Assembly (NCBI RefSeq): GCF_020873875.1
Contig: NZ_JAHWGU010000004.1
Span: 62,001-126,000, forward strand
Length of the DNA stretch: 64,000 nt
Source of the DNA: Actinoplanes sp. DH11
GTDB taxonomy: Bacteria > Actinomycetota > Actinomycetes > Mycobacteriales > Micromonosporaceae
Direction of reading: 5' to 3'
Shown here: one piece after another, positions 24,525 to 33,028 of the stretch
Position numbering within the stretch: the first letter of the stretch is position 1
Layout: every line of letters starts with the position of its first letter
The notes under the pieces: generated by a model
The model's database searches: none
Seen by the model: the letters and a program-made list of their open reading frames with translations, nothing else
Told to the model about the DNA's origin: nothing
Program-made: the position numbers and the translations under genes

Positions 24525-25505
24525 TCACCACCGGCTCCGCGCCGTCTCGAGCGCGAGCGCCCGGTGCAGCACCCGGGCATCGCCCAGCATCCCGCGCAAC
24601 CGGCGCTCCAGCCCGGCGATCGGCACCAGGTTCTGCGGTGCGCGCGGATCCTTGTACGCCGCCGACGCGAACCGCGGCAGCGTCACACCGGACAGCTCGG
24701 CCAGCTCGATCGCCTGATCGGGTGACAGGTCCGGCGAGCACTCCACCCGCACCACACCGGACCAGGGCGCACCCGTCGAGTTGGGGAGGCGCAGGTACCA
24801 CGAGAAGCCGCCCAGCAGCCCACCGCCGAGCCCGAAGACCGGGGTCCGCTGACCGTGGCGCAACCGCGGCACCACCGCCTGCTGGGCGGCCGGAAGATAC
24901 TGCTTCTGCTGGGTCTTCACATAGCCGATCGTGCGCGGCAGGTGACGCCGGTTGCGCAGTGGACCGTCCACGATCAGCAGATCGGCGCCGTCCGAACCCC
25001 CGCTGCGGGCCTCCGCCGAGATGTCGATCTCCAGAGCGGTGAGCGGCGGCTGCACGGCAGCCTGCAGCTTGCTCGCCTCCCCGGTGCCGTTGACCCGGTG
25101 CACCTCGTAGAGCACCGAACTGGCCCGCATGTCCCCCACCGACGGGCTGGCGGTGAAGAGGCCCCGCTTGACCCGCGCGCCGGCCAGCTCGGCCACACCC
25201 CGGGCCAGATCGCAACGGACCACCCCGGCCGCGTACGAGGCGGCGAGGCCGGCGTAGGAGGTGCCGTCCTCCTCCTCGGTCCACAGTTGGGCGTCGTTGC
25301 GCCGCACACCGTCGACCAGGAACACCACGTCCGGCGGGCGGACCGCACTCGAGGCGTCGATCGGCGCCCACTCGGCGGCCGGCACCTCGACGTCCACATC
25401 GACCTGGGCGCTGCTGGCCGAGGCCGGGCCGTCGCCACCGCCCTCGCCGCCCTCGAACGACGAACCGTAGGACGGATCCCACGCATCCACGAACATCCTC
25501 GTCAC
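24525..25505 (-). CDS. nurA: NurA-domain nuclease
   Basis: 326 residues. The NurA pattern is visible: a first acidic motif VVFLVDGVRRND (D65), a second LLIVDGPLRNRRHL (D180), a lysine in IGYVKTQQKQYL (K197), then PVFGLG, WYLRLP and VRVECSPDLS. In the family the two aspartates bind Mn2+ for 5'-3' resection of DNA ends and the protein works with the HerA translocase. The start overlaps sbcC (ATGA at 25502-25505), making it the last gene of herA-sbcD-sbcC-nurA. Recognition rests on motifs plus this diagnostic context; the N-terminal 40 residues are acidic and low complexity. Confidence 0.85.
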   Translation of the reverse strand: MTRMFVDAWDPSYGSSFEGGEGGGDGPASASSAQVDVDVEVPAAEWAPIDASSAVRPPDVVFLVDGVRRNDAQLWTEEEDGTSYAGLAASYAAGVVRCDLARGVAELAGARVKRGLFTASPSVGDMRASSVLYEVHRVNGTGEASKLQAAVQPPLTALEIDISAEARSGGSDGADLLIVDGPLRNRRHLPRTIGYVKTQQKQYLPAAQQAVVPRLRHGQRTPVFGLGGGLLGGFSWYLRLPNSTGAPWSGVVRVECSPDLSPDQAIELAELSGVTLPRFASAAYKDPRAPQNLVPIAGLERRLRGMLGDARVLHRALALETARSRW

Positions 25506-28060
25506 AGGCCCGACCTTTCGACGTGGGCGGTACGCGCGTCCTTGTGCACCTCGAACCGGACCGGCACCCGCTCGGCCAGCGCCTGCACGTGGGTGACCAG
25601 CCCGACCATCCGGTCACCGCGGGCCGCCAGGTTCTCCAGCGTCGCGGCGACCACGTCCAGGGTGGCGGCGTCCAGGGTGCCGAAGCCCTCGTCCAGCACG
25701 ATCGACTCCAGGCTGGCCGCGGTCGTGCTCATCCCGGCCAGCTGCTCGGAGAGGGCCAGCGCGAGCGCCAGCGACGCCTGGAACGTCTCGCCGCCGGACA
25801 GCGTGCGGACCCCGCGCCGCAGGCCCGCGTCGTGGTGGTCGACCACGAAGAACTCGCCCTTGTCGTGGATCAGCTCGTACTGCCCGTTGGTGAGCTCCCG
25901 CAGGATCCCGGAGGCGCCGTCGACGAGCACGTCGAGTGCCTCCTCCAGGAGCCAGCGCTCGAAGTTGTTTGCCCGCAGGTGCCCGGCCAGCGATTTCGCC
26001 ACCCGGCTCTGCTGCTGGAGCGCGTTGCGCTGCTCGGCCGCGTCGGTGGCCTCCTGCCGCCGCTCGACCAGCCGCTGCCAGGCCGCCTCGGCACGCTCCG
26101 CGGCCACCGCGGCCGCCCGGATCAGGCCCGCCTCGGCATCGGCCACCGAGGCGCTGCGCTCCGCCGCACGCGACGCCGACACACCGGGCCGGGTGACGCC
26201 CGGCGCCGGGCCGCCCGGCGGGTTCAGGCCCGCCTCGGTGAAGAGGGCGACGATCGACGTGTAGACCTGGACCGTCGACTCGTGCGCGGCGGCCACCGCG
26301 GCCTCCGCCTCGGCGCGGGCCGCCGAGCGGGCGGCGTGCTCCCCGGCCGCCCAGCCGACCAGGGTCTGCCAGGCGCCGGCCAGGTCGTCCCGGTCGGCCG
26401 GCGGCGGCTCGAACCGGGCCAGACCGTCCCGGGCCGTGTCGAAGGTGCGCCACGCGGCACGCTGCTGGTCCTCGGCGGCACGGACCGCGGACTGCGCCCG
26501 GCGGTGCGCCTCCCGGCCCGCACGGACACCGGCGGCCGCCTCCTCCAGCCGGCCCTGCAACGCACCGACCTCGGCCAGCCGGGCCCGGACCGCGTCCACG
26601 TCGGGCAGGTCGGCCACCGCGGCGCGCACCTCGGCCAGGCGGGAGCGGTGATGCTCGTACTGCCCGCGCTTGCGCTCCAGATCGCTCTCCAGGTTGCGGG
26701 CCACCGCGTCGCGTTCCCGCCAGCGGGCCGCCGCGCGCTCGGCCGCCTCACGCGCCGCGGCGCCGGCCGCCTCGGCGAGGCGCACCGCGGACTCCTGCGG
26801 CACCTCCGGGACCACCCGGACCGGCTGCTCGCACACCGGGCAGTCGTGCCCGGCCACCAGGTGACCGCGCAGGGCGGCGGCCCGGTCGAGCTGCTGGGCG
26901 TCCCGGTAGTCCTGGCGGGCCTGCTCCAGCAGCTGCTGCGCGCCGGTGTGCTCGGACTGGGCGAGCTCGGCGGCCGCGGCGGCGTCACGGTACTCCACCT
27001 CGGCGACCGAGACCTTGCCCGCGAACCAGTCCTCCTGCTCGACCAGGCGCTGCAACTCGGTGTGCCGGTCCAGCATCAGCCGCAGCGTGCCGGCGTCACC
27101 CGCCGCGGCCAGCTCGCCGCGGATCTTCTCCTCCGCCTCCTCGGCCGCGTGCACCTCACGCGCCGCCTGCTCGGCGGCGGTGCGGGCGGCGGTGGTCGCG
27201 CCGGTCGCCTCGGACAGACCCGCGGGGGTACGCACGGAGGACAGCGCCGCCAGCTCGGCGTCGATCGTGTCGCGGGCGCCGACGGCGGCGCTCTCCGCCT
27301 CGCGGGCCACCCGCAGCCCCGGAACGGCGTCCTCCACCGCCCGGGTCAGGTCGCGCATCCGGGCGAGCGTCGCCGCGGCCGCCTCCACCGCGTCGTCCGT
27401 CGCGTCCGCCAGAGTGCCGAGCTGCTGCTCCACCACGCTCAGCTTGGCCTCGGCGGTCTTGCCCCGCTCGGCCGCCTTGACCTGCACCTCCTCGTAGACG
27501 TGCAGGCCGAGCAGGTTGACCAGGATCTGCTGGCGGGTGGCCGGTTTGGCGTGCAGGAAGTCGGCGAACTGGCCCTGCGGCAGCACCACGCAACTGGTGA
27601 ACTGCTCGTACGGCAACCCGACCGCGTCGAGCACCGCCCGGTCCATCTCCGCCGGGGTGCCGGCCAGTGCCTCGCCCAGGTCGTCCAGGTCCATGCCGGT
27701 GTCCAGCTTGGTGACGTCGAAGCCGGGCGGCATCAGCTGCAGGCCGGCGCCCGCCGTCTTCACGTTGCCCCGGCCGTCCCGGCGGACCACCCGGGTCGCG
27801 ATGTAGCGGTCACCGGCGGACTCGAAGCAGAGGCGCACCTTCGCCTCCACCGCCGACGGGGCGAGCGCGTTGCCGATGCCCCGGGCGCCGCCCCACCGCG
27901 GGACCGTGCCGTAGAGGGCGAAACAGATCGCGTCGAGCACCGTCGACTTGCCCGAGCCGGTCGGGCCGACCAGGACGAAGTAGTCGGCGTCGGTGAAATC
28001 CACGGTGGTCGGGTCGCGGAACACCGTGAAGCCGGCCATGTCGAGCCTCAGTGGCCTCAT
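25502..28060 (-). CDS. sbcC: SbcC/Rad50-type SMC-like ATPase
   Basis: 852 residues. Walker A GPTGSGKST at 32-40, zinc-hook CPVC (in HDCPVCEQPV) near residue 407 flanked by long Ala/Glu/Arg-rich coiled coils, ABC signature LSGGETFQ near 753 and Walker B IVLDEGFGTLD near 790. Together with SbcD it forms the Mre11-Rad50-type complex that holds and opens DNA ends. The coiled coils are short for Rad50 (total length is 852 residues rather than about 1,000-1,300), as is common in actinobacterial SbcC. Coupled by 4-base overlaps to sbcD upstream and nurA downstream. Confidence 0.95.
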   Translation of the reverse strand: MRPLRLDMAGFTVFRDPTTVDFTDADYFVLVGPTGSGKSTVLDAICFALYGTVPRWGGARGIGNALAPSAVEAKVRLCFESAGDRYIATRVVRRDGRGNVKTAGAGLQLMPPGFDVTKLDTGMDLDDLGEALAGTPAEMDRAVLDAVGLPYEQFTSCVVLPQGQFADFLHAKPATRQQILVNLLGLHVYEEVQVKAAERGKTAEAKLSVVEQQLGTLADATDDAVEAAAATLARMRDLTRAVEDAVPGLRVAREAESAAVGARDTIDAELAALSSVRTPAGLSEATGATTAARTAAEQAAREVHAAEEAEEKIRGELAAAGDAGTLRLMLDRHTELQRLVEQEDWFAGKVSVAEVEYRDAAAAAELAQSEHTGAQQLLEQARQDYRDAQQLDRAAALRGHLVAGHDCPVCEQPVRVVPEVPQESAVRLAEAAGAAAREAAERAAARWRERDAVARNLESDLERKRGQYEHHRSRLAEVRAAVADLPDVDAVRARLAEVGALQGRLEEAAAGVRAGREAHRRAQSAVRAAEDQQRAAWRTFDTARDGLARFEPPPADRDDLAGAWQTLVGWAAGEHAARSAARAEAEAAVAAAHESTVQVYTSIVALFTEAGLNPPGGPAPGVTRPGVSASRAAERSASVADAEAGLIRAAAVAAERAEAAWQRLVERRQEATDAAEQRNALQQQSRVAKSLAGHLRANNFERWLLEEALDVLVDGASGILRELTNGQYELIHDKGEFFVVDHHDAGLRRGVRTLSGGETFQASLALALALSEQLAGMSTTAASLESIVLDEGFGTLDAATLDVVAATLENLAARGDRMVGLVTHVQALAERVPVRFEVHKDARTAHVERSGL

Positions 28061-29211
28061 TGGTTGCTGCTCACCTCGTCGTACAGCTCGTCGAAGAGCT
28101 CGCGGACGCCGTCCTCGGCGTTGCCACGACTGTCCAGGTAGTCACCGAACAACTCGCGCGGGGACCGGCCGGCCCGCTCGGCCGTGCGCTCCCGGGTGCG
28201 GTCCGGCAGCATGTCCGGGTCGATCCGCACCTCCAGCGCGTTGGGCAGGAGCTCCTGCACGTCCTCCCGGAGGCCGGGGCGGGGCACCTCCCGGACCAGG
28301 ACACGCAGCCAGGCGTCCGGCAGGTTCACCTTGGCGAGCTGCTCCAGCGAGCCGCGCACCGTGCGCAGGGTGAGCGCCGAGGTCACCGGCACGTCGCGGA
28401 CCCGGGCGGCCTGGTGGGCGGAGACGTCGACGACCGCGACCGAGCAGACGTTCTCCTCCTCGCCGAAGTCGACGGCCAGCGGGCTGCCGCTGTACCGCGT
28501 GGGGCACGGCGAGATCACCTGCTGGGTGCGGTGCAGGTGGCCGAGGGCGACGTAGTGCGCGTTCGGCGGGAAGACGGTGGCGGGGACCGCGTACCCCATG
28601 ATGGTGTGCGCCTCCCGCTCGCCGCCGCCGGTGCTCGCGCCGACGATCGTCAGGTGCGCGGTGAGCAGGTTGACCACGCCCGGCTCGGCGAACGACTCGC
28701 TGAGCTTGGCGATCAGCCGGGCCACCAGGTCGGCGTAGGTCTGGTTGGCCTCGGCGGCGGACAGGTCGTACATCTCGGCGGCGCGGATCGCGTACCGCTG
28801 GGAGAGGAACGGCAGGGCGACCAGCCGCCAGCGCTCCCCACCCTGGGTGGTTCCCTCGATCAGCAGGTCGGCCAGATCGCCTTTCGGGTACGACCCGCGG
28901 AGCTCGATGCCGGCCGCGTCCGCCCAGGGGCGCAGCGCGTCCAGGGCCGCACCGTTGTCGTGGTTGCCCCCGATCGCCACCACCCGCGCACCCGTCTTGC
29001 GCAACGCCGACAGGGCCCGGGTGACCAGCCGGGTCGCGTCGGCGGTCGGCGCCGCGGTGTCGTAGAGGTCACCGGCGACGATCACCAGGTCGGGGCGCTC
29101 CGCCTGGGCGATCTCGACCACCTGGGCGAGGACCCGGATGTGCTCGTCCTGTCGGTTGCGGCCCTTCAGGACCTTGCCGACGTGCCAGTCGGAGGTGTGC
29201 AGGATGCGCAT
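28057..29211 (-). CDS. sbcD: SbcD/Mre11-type exonuclease subunit
   Basis: 384 residues. The phosphodiesterase motifs are in order: HTSDWHVGK (D8, H10), GDLYD near 51, GGNHDNGAALD near 85, HLTIVGASTGGG, and ALGHLHRTQ near 223. These residues bind the two Mn2+ ions of the Mre11 nuclease. The C-terminal third (after about residue 270) is the capping and SbcC-binding region. Begins 15 bp after herA and overlaps sbcC by 4 bp. Confidence 0.95.
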   Translation of the reverse strand: MRILHTSDWHVGKVLKGRNRQDEHIRVLAQVVEIAQAERPDLVIVAGDLYDTAAPTADATRLVTRALSALRKTGARVVAIGGNHDNGAALDALRPWADAAGIELRGSYPKGDLADLLIEGTTQGGERWRLVALPFLSQRYAIRAAEMYDLSAAEANQTYADLVARLIAKLSESFAEPGVVNLLTAHLTIVGASTGGGEREAHTIMGYAVPATVFPPNAHYVALGHLHRTQQVISPCPTRYSGSPLAVDFGEEENVCSVAVVDVSAHQAARVRDVPVTSALTLRTVRGSLEQLAKVNLPDAWLRVLVREVPRPGLREDVQELLPNALEVRIDPDMLPDRTRERTAERAGRSPRELFGDYLDSRGNAEDGVRELFDELYDEVSSNQ

Positions 29212-29226
29212 CGCGAAACCTTAGAC

Positions 29227-30975
29227 CTAGAACGGGATGTCGTCGTCGGAGCCGCCGCCACCGCTGCCCACCACGGCGAACGGGTCGGCGGCCTGCACGA
29301 TCGAGCGCAGCGTCTCGGCCGGCGGGGGGCCGGACTCGGACTTGCGGGTCGCCCAGGCCGGGAACGGGAACTCCACGCAGAGCGGCACCGGGATGTCCGG
29401 CTGATTGACGAACATCGTGCCGGGCCGGGCCAGCAGCGCGCGCTGCCGCATCGCCGGCGGGAGGAAACCGTACTCCGGGCGGGAGGCCTCGGCCGGGTCG
29501 AGCCGGCCGACCACCCGGATCGCCGAGTTGGTGACGATCCGCCGCTCCACCTCGCTCGCGGTCTGCTGCGCGCCGATCAGGATCACCCCGAGTGAGCGGC
29601 CGCGCTCGGCGATGTCCAGCAGCACCTCCTTGATCGGGGAGCTGCCCTCACGGGGTGCGTACTTGTTGAGCTCGTCGAGGACCACGAAGAGCAGCGGCCG
29701 GCCGGTGCCGGACTTCTCCTTCTCCTCGAACTCGGTCTTCAGCGTCACGCCGACCACGAACCGCTGCGCCCGGTCCGGCAGGTTGTGCAGGTCGACGACG
29801 GTGACCTGGGCGCTGGCCGCGGTCTTGATCTGGTGCGGCCGGCGTGAGGCCAGGTCGCCGCGGATCAGCCGGGACAGGTCACGCTTGCTGTTGATCAGAC
29901 GGCGGGCGAACGCGTTGACCGTGCCCATGTTGACCGCGCTGCCGGCCCAGGTGGACCGGGTCTCGTCCTCGGTCAGCTGCTCGACGACGTGGTCCACCAG
30001 CTCCTGGTAGGACCCGATCCGCTTGCCGTCGATGCTGACGCCGCCCTCGGCGGGGACCGCGTAGCGGTTCAGGTGGGCGGTCACCGAGTGCACGACCATC
30101 GTGTACTGCTGGCGCTCGTCGTCGGCGTCGGCGAAGACGTAGGGCAGCAGCTTGAGCGAGCAGAACTCCTCGAGCGTCCAGTAGAACGAGTCGACGCCGG
30201 TCAGCCGGCTGCTCACATCCGGCGCGCCGGAGGAGTCGCCGGCGCGCGGCGGCGCGTAGACCCGGACGTCCGGGAAGGGCGCCGCGGGCAGACCCAGCAG
30301 CGCGTACGCCTTCGTGGTGTTCTCGTCGAGCTTGGTGTTGGGGTGGTCGAGGAAGAGCAGGTCCTCGCCCTTGACGTTGAAGATCAGGGCGCGCGCGTTG
30401 GCGCCGTCCGCGCCCAGCTGCCCGGAGCGGAACACCGAGTAGAGCAGGAACGTCGCGAAACTGGTCTTGGTGGCCACGCCGGAGATGCCGGAGATCGACA
30501 CGTGGGCGCCGCGGGTGCCGTCCAGGAAGTCGGCGTTGAGGAAGACCGGCACGCCGTCCCGGCCGGTGCCCATCGGGACGCGGCGCTCCATCCGGTCGAA
30601 GTGCAGCGCGGCGTCGCGGGCCTCGCCGGTGGCCCGGTGCACGATCGCGCCCGGCGCGGGCGGGACGTAGAGCTCCGGGTCGACGCGGGTGGTGGTGATC
30701 TCGGCAGCCTCCTGGACCATGGCCGGCAGCGTGCCGTCGGCGATGGCGAACACGTCCGAGTCGAACTGGGCGCCCTCGTGCCGCGCGCGCACCTGGGTCA
30801 CCACCCCGGCGATCGTGACCGGTTCGCGGTCCGGCAGGTCACGCTGGGTCACCACGACATCGTCGAGTTGCAGGTAGCTCCCGGGCGCCACGGCCGTCCA
30901 GAACTGCAACGGCGTGGCGTCCGCTGTTCCGAGCACCCGCCCGACGGGGGAAGTTTCGTCAGACACGTCGATCAT
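29227..30975 (-). CDS. herA: HerA-family DNA translocase ATPase
   Basis: 582 residues. The N terminus fits a HAS-barrel domain (VGRVLGTADATPLQFWTAV, GSYLQLDDVVV, TIAGVVTQV), followed by a RecA/FtsK-like ATPase. The Walker B LLFVVLDELNKYAP is near residue 430 and a sensor/arginine region GAQQTASEVERRIVTN follows. The nucleotide-binding loop is unusual: HVSISGISGVATKTSFATF (K170) in place of G-x4-G-K-T/S. HerA hexamers pump DNA for NurA during end resection; here the first-gene position in a herA-sbcD-sbcC-nurA operon supports that. The C-terminal 40 residues end in Gly/Ser/Asp-rich sequence. Confidence 0.85.
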   Translation of the reverse strand: MIDVSDETSPVGRVLGTADATPLQFWTAVAPGSYLQLDDVVVTQRDLPDREPVTIAGVVTQVRARHEGAQFDSDVFAIADGTLPAMVQEAAEITTTRVDPELYVPPAPGAIVHRATGEARDAALHFDRMERRVPMGTGRDGVPVFLNADFLDGTRGAHVSISGISGVATKTSFATFLLYSVFRSGQLGADGANARALIFNVKGEDLLFLDHPNTKLDENTTKAYALLGLPAAPFPDVRVYAPPRAGDSSGAPDVSSRLTGVDSFYWTLEEFCSLKLLPYVFADADDERQQYTMVVHSVTAHLNRYAVPAEGGVSIDGKRIGSYQELVDHVVEQLTEDETRSTWAGSAVNMGTVNAFARRLINSKRDLSRLIRGDLASRRPHQIKTAASAQVTVVDLHNLPDRAQRFVVGVTLKTEFEEKEKSGTGRPLLFVVLDELNKYAPREGSSPIKEVLLDIAERGRSLGVILIGAQQTASEVERRIVTNSAIRVVGRLDPAEASRPEYGFLPPAMRQRALLARPGTMFVNQPDIPVPLCVEFPFPAWATRKSESGPPPAETLRSIVQAADPFAVVGSGGGGSDDDIPF

Positions 30976-31163
30976 GTTGCCTCAGGTGTACGACAAAATG
31001 CCCGTCGCATCCGTTGTCCACAACTTCTGGTGTCCATCCACAGAGTTACGCACAAGATCTTGATCACCGGTCGGAGGCGCGCCTGAAGCCGAACCGATGG
31101 AGACCGATCGGCCGGCTCTGGTCTCCGCATCGCAGGCGACGGCGTCCTGGACCGGCGGGGTGG

Positions 31164-31868
31164 TCAGGTGCTTCGCGCGTACCGCAGGAAAAGCATGTCC
31201 TCGCGGGTCAGCACGTGGCGCAGCGACATCCGCCGCGGTGGCCCGCCCGGGCCGTGGGCGATGCGCCCGGCCTGGCCACCGGCCAGCAACGGCGCGACCG
31301 TGAGACAGAGCTCGTCCACCAGGTCGGCGGCGATCAGCGAGCCGAGCAGGCCGGGCCCGCCCTCGCAGAGCAGCTGGCCGGCACCCCGCTCGCGCAGCAG
31401 CTCCACCCCCGCGGCGAGATCGACGCGATCGTCACCGACAGCGATCACCTCGGCGACCTCCGAGATCGGCGAGGCGGGCGCCGACCGGTGGGTCAGCACG
31501 ACGGGACGGACCGGCGCGTCCGCGAAGACCAGCTGCTCAGGGTCGAGATCCAGACTGCCGGAGACGATCACCATGAGCGGGAACTCGGTGAGCCCGGCAG
31601 CCAGCCGCCACCGCCGGGCCTCCGGGGTGAGGCGTAACGCATCGTAGTTCTCCGCCCGGACCGTACCGGCGGCCACCACGAGGGCGTCGCACACCGTCCG
31701 GAGCGAGTCGAAGATCTCCTTGTCGCCCGGGCCCTGCAATCCGGCGGAAAGACCGTCGACGGTGACCGCGCCGTCCGCGCTGGCGATGAAGTTCACCCGC
31801 AAGGTGGACGCCGGATTGCGCGGATAGAGCTCCAGCAGCGGCGCGGGCCAGGTGTGCAGGGCCGTCAT
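31164..31868 (-). CDS. RibD C-terminal-type pyrimidine reductase (dihydrofolate-reductase fold)
   Basis: 234 residues from the ATG at 31866-31868, overlapping the stop of a small upstream gene. Conserved stretches: RVNFIASADGAVTVDGLS, GDKEIFDSLRTVCDALVVAA, TVRAENYDALRL, LLCEGGPGLLGSLIAADLVDELCLT read in parts. This is the RibD reductase fold that reduces the ribosylamino pyrimidine in riboflavin synthesis, but stand-alone proteins of this kind also act on other substrates. No riboflavin genes are close. Confidence 0.87.
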   Translation of the reverse strand: MTALHTWPAPLLELYPRNPASTLRVNFIASADGAVTVDGLSAGLQGPGDKEIFDSLRTVCDALVVAAGTVRAENYDALRLTPEARRWRLAAGLTEFPLMVIVSGSLDLDPEQLVFADAPVRPVVLTHRSAPASPISEVAEVIAVGDDRVDLAAGVELLRERGAGQLLCEGGPGLLGSLIAADLVDELCLTVAPLLAGGQAGRIAHGPGGPPRRMSLRHVLTREDMLFLRYARST

Positions 31869-31984
31869 GGGCCGGGTGGGCCGGTCACCGGCGGCGTCGG
31901 CTCCGGCGGGCGGTGCTGGCAGTCGCACCACGAGCCGCCCCGGCAGTCGTCGTGCCGCCGCTCCCGGCAGGCCTGGCAGATCAT
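31865..31984 (-). CDS. 39-residue Cys/His-rich small protein coupled to the reductase
   Basis: A 40-codon frame from ATG 31982-31984 to TGA 31865-31867 whose stop overlaps the reductase ATG (ATGA). The upstream sequence has AGGG and GGTGA. The peptide begins MICQACRERRHDDC and continues with SWCDCQH, giving C3, C6, H11, C14, C20, C22 and H24, a zinc-knuckle-like arrangement, then a Pro-rich tail. The coupling and Cys spacing argue for a genuine gene. Function unknown; a metal-binding accessory of the reductase is a guess. Confidence 0.65.
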   Translation of the reverse strand: MICQACRERRHDDCRGGSWCDCQHRPPEPTPPVTGPPGP

Positions 31985-32194
31985 TCACCGACCCTAACCC
32001 GCCGGCCCGCGCCGTCCCCGGCCCCCGGCCGCACCGTCCCCCGTCCGGCCCACGCCGCCCGCCGGTCCGCACGACCGGGTGATCCCGGCGTGTCTTGACG
32101 GGCGGGACACGGCGGTGCAATCGGTCCGAAACGCCCGGTGTGCAGGCTGACCACCGAGAACGCCGGCACCGGCGGTCGCGACGGGAGGAGTTTC

Positions 32195-32908
32195 ATGTTG
32201 CTGCGGGTACGAGTCACCCTGCCGGACCGTCCCGGCGCCCTCGGACAGGTCGCGCGCACCCTCGGGGTCGCCGGCGCCGACATCGTCCAGGTCGTGGTGC
32301 TGGAACGGCTCGGCGGCCGGGCCGTCGACGACTTCACCGTCGTGTGGCCGGGCGCGTCCCGCGTCGAACGCCTCCTCGCCGGCCTGGCCGCCATCCCGGG
32401 CGTCCAGGTCGACGGCGTCTGGAAGGCCATCGGAGCACCGATCGGCGGCGGCCACGACGCCGAACTCCTCGCCCAGGTCGCCGCGAACCCGGCCGACGGC
32501 CTCGCCACCCTGGTCGACGCGATGCCCGGCCTGCTCGCCGCCGACTGGGCCGCCGCCGCCCTCGTCCCGGCCGACTGGGCGTCGCGCAACGGCACCGGCA
32601 CGGCTGGACAGCCGCACGTGGTCTACGCGAGCTGGCGTGCGCCGTCCCCGCTGCGACTCCCCGAGGTCACCCCGCTGCGGGCGCGGCCGTTCGCCGAGCC
32701 CGGCGGCGCCCGCTACGCGGTCGCCCCGTTCGGCCGCGGCGGGCTCGTCCTGCTCCTGGCCCGCTCCGACGACCAGGACATGCCGGCCGCCGCCTTCCAC
32801 GTGACCGAGGTCGACCGGGTCGCCCAGCTGGTCCGCGCCGCCGCCGTCATCCTCGGTGACCGCCTCGACGCCATCGTGCCGCCCGCCCACGCCGACCAGG
32901 TGGTGTGA
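32195..32908 (+). CDS. ACT-domain protein
   Basis: 237 residues, ATG with a strong GGGAGGAG upstream. Residues 1-75 form an ACT domain (LLRVRVTLPDRPGALGQVAR, IVQVVVLERLGGRAVDDFTV). The remainder is a GAF/roadblock-like Ala-rich domain (ALVPADWASRNGTG, YAVAPFGRGGLVLLLARS) of unknown role. ACT domains bind amino acids, so this may be an amino-acid sensor. The next gene has the same N-terminal layout followed by an acetyltransferase domain, implying a duplicated gene pair. Confidence 0.8.
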   Translation: MLLRVRVTLPDRPGALGQVARTLGVAGADIVQVVVLERLGGRAVDDFTVVWPGASRVERLLAGLAAIPGVQVDGVWKAIGAPIGGGHDAELLAQVAANPADGLATLVDAMPGLLAADWAAAALVPADWASRNGTGTAGQPHVVYASWRAPSPLRLPEVTPLRARPFAEPGGARYAVAPFGRGGLVLLLARSDDQDMPAAAFHVTEVDRVAQLVRAAAVILGDRLDAIVPPAHADQVV

Positions 32909-33028
32909 CGACCATGACCGCCTGTGATCGTTCTAACGCGGAAATCGCAGGTAAAGCAACACCCGGGTAACAACGCCGGTGCAGCCTTGAGTGCGTACCG
33001 CGATCGACGCACGGAAGGAGTGCCTGGC

